In this document: positions 63,163 to 64,000 of the stretch, piece by piece | How positions within the stretch are numbered: the first letter of the stretch is position 1 | Layout of the letters: each line of letters opens with the position of its first letter | Translations under genes and position numbers: made by a program | DNA from: Bacillus piscicola | GTDB lineage: Bacteria > Bacillota > Bacilli > Bacillales > Marinococcaceae | Direction: 5' to 3' | DNA length: 64,000 nt | Assembly (NCBI RefSeq): GCF_022458745.1 | Contig: NZ_JAJJJF010000002.1 | Location: 186,001 to 250,000 of the forward strand | The notes under the pieces: generated by a model | The model's database searches: none | What the model was told of the DNA's origin: nothing | What the model saw: only the letters and a program-made list of their open reading frames with translations

Positions 63163-64000
63163 ATGGCAATAACGGCAAGCATGGTAAAAGAACTTCGTGA
63201 AAAAACAGGCGCAGGTATGATGGACTGCAAAAAAGCACTAACTGAAACAGAAGGTGACATGGATAAAGCAATCGATTACCTACGTGAAAAAGGTATTTCC
63301 AAGGCGGCGAAAAAGGCCGACCGCATCGCTGCTGAGGGTCTCGCTTATGTGAAAAGTTCTGGCAATAAAGCAGTTATTGCAGAAGTGAACGCTGAAACCG
63401 ATTTCGTTTCTAAAAACGAGAACTTCCAAACGCTGGTGGATACGATCGCTGATTATTTGTTGACAAACGAGCCAGCGGATGTGGAAGCAGCAATGACTGG
63501 AACGATGGCTGATGGAAATACACTCGAAGCTTATATTAATGACCAGATTGCAAAGATCGGTGAAAAGATCTCATTGCGTCGTTTCCAAGTCGTTCAAAAA
63601 GACGACAATGCAGCTTTTGGTGAGTATTTGCATATGGGCGGCCGGATCGGGGTGCTCACTCTTCTGGAAGGGACAACGGATGAGAAGCTTGCGAAGGATG
63701 TTGCGATGCACGTAGCCGCTATTAATCCTAATTATGTTTCCCGTGATGAAGTACCCAAGGAGGAAGCAGACCGAGAGCGTGAAGTATTGAAACAACAAGC
63801 CTTGAACGAAGGGAAACCGGAAAACATTGTTGAAAAAATGGTGGAGGGCCGACTGAATAAGTACTTCGAGCAAATTTGTCTGCTGGATCAAGAATTTGTC
63901 AAAGATACAGATCAAAAAGTTGGCAAATATGTGAAGCAGAACGGTGCTTCTGTGAAGACATTCATCCGCTATGAAGTTGGCGAAGGAATGGAAAAACGGG
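63163..64000 (+). CDS. tsf: Elongation factor Ts (partial, C-terminus beyond the window)
   Basis: The first 279 codons of EF-Ts, the nucleotide exchange factor for EF-Tu. The N-terminal UBA-like region reads [20 protein letters not shown] and [20 protein letters not shown]. The conserved [11 protein letters not shown] motif lies near 80-90. Bacillus EF-Ts is about 293 residues, so only the last 14 or so are missing. AAGGAGG precedes ATG 63163. The frame stays open to base 64000. Confidence 0.98.
   Translation, partial: MAITASMVKELREKTGAGMMDCKKALTETEGDMDKAIDYLREKGISKAAKKADRIAAEGLAYVKSSGNKAVIAEVNAETDFVSKNENFQTLVDTIADYLLTNEPADVEAAMTGTMADGNTLEAYINDQIAKIGEKISLRRFQVVQKDDNAAFGEYLHMGGRIGVLTLLEGTTDEKLAKDVAMHVAAINPNYVSRDEVPKEEADREREVLKQQALNEGKPENIVEKMVEGRLNKYFEQICLLDQEFVKDTDQKVGKYVKQNGASVKTFIRYEVGEGMEKR

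Overview
The window is a 64 kb stretch of core chromosome from an endospore-forming, flagellated member of the Bacillaceae. The evidence is gene order and gene content. A complete spoVM (26 codons) is present, and the order rpmB, yloU/yloV, recG, fapR-plsX-fabD-fabG, acpP, rnc, smc, ftsY, ylxM-ffh, rpsP, khpA, ylqD, rimM-trmD, rplS, a signal peptidase gene, rbgA, rnhB, ylqG-ylqH, sucCD, dprA, topA, trmFO, xerC(codV)-hslVU-codY, the fla/che operon and rpsB-tsf follows the Bacillus subtilis order almost gene for gene. Base composition is moderate and start sites carry strong AGGAGG-type ribosome binding sites. A BCCT transporter at the left edge fits a life with osmotic stress, but the sequence does not prove a halophile or alkaliphile. 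No rRNA, tRNA, insertion sequence, prophage or CRISPR array was seen.

Region by region. (1) 1-1660: a truncated BCCT transporter on the minus strand, spoVM, and rpmB on the minus strand. (2) 1.8-7 kb: yloU, the FakA-like yloV, a degV-family gene where B. subtilis has sdaAB-sdaAA, then recG. (3) 7-11.6 kb: the fatty acid/phospholipid operon starting with fapR, with a FapR operator on its promoter, then acpP and rnc. (4) 11.7-21.5 kb: a small DUF1128 gene on the minus strand, then smc, ftsY and the SRP gene pair, and the small-ribosome/tRNA-modification block to rplS. (5) 21.5-31.5 kb: signal peptidase I, rbgA, rnhB, the FliK-like/FlhB-like pair ylqG-ylqH, an unrecognised small gene, sucCD, dprA, topA. 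(6) 31.5-36.7 kb: trmFO and the xerC-hslV-hslU-codY operon, closed by a strong terminator. (7) 37-62.1 kb: one continuous fla/che operon of about 31 genes from flgB to swrB. (8) 62.1-64 kb: rpsB and the first 279 codons of tsf.

How the genes work together. The fla/che operon encodes the rod, MS ring, switch, type III export apparatus, ATPase complex, hook and hook-length control, the flagellar placement GTPases FlhF/FlhG, the late sigma factor SigD, and part of the chemotaxis pathway. cheA and cheW, which in B. subtilis lie between cheB and cheC, are absent, so the kinase and coupling protein must be elsewhere or missing. Translational coupling is common: ATGA or TTGA stop/start overlaps join rimM/trmD, ylqG/ylqH, xerC/hslV, fliO/fliP, flhA/flhF, flhG/cheB and cheC/cheD.

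Nothing here is convincingly a new system. The observations most worth a second look are the missing cheA/cheW, the separate FliK-like/FlhB-like pair, dprA without a normal start codon, the degV gene beside the FakA-like gene, the 23-bp tandem repeat ahead of the flagellar operon, and three small proteins of unknown function.
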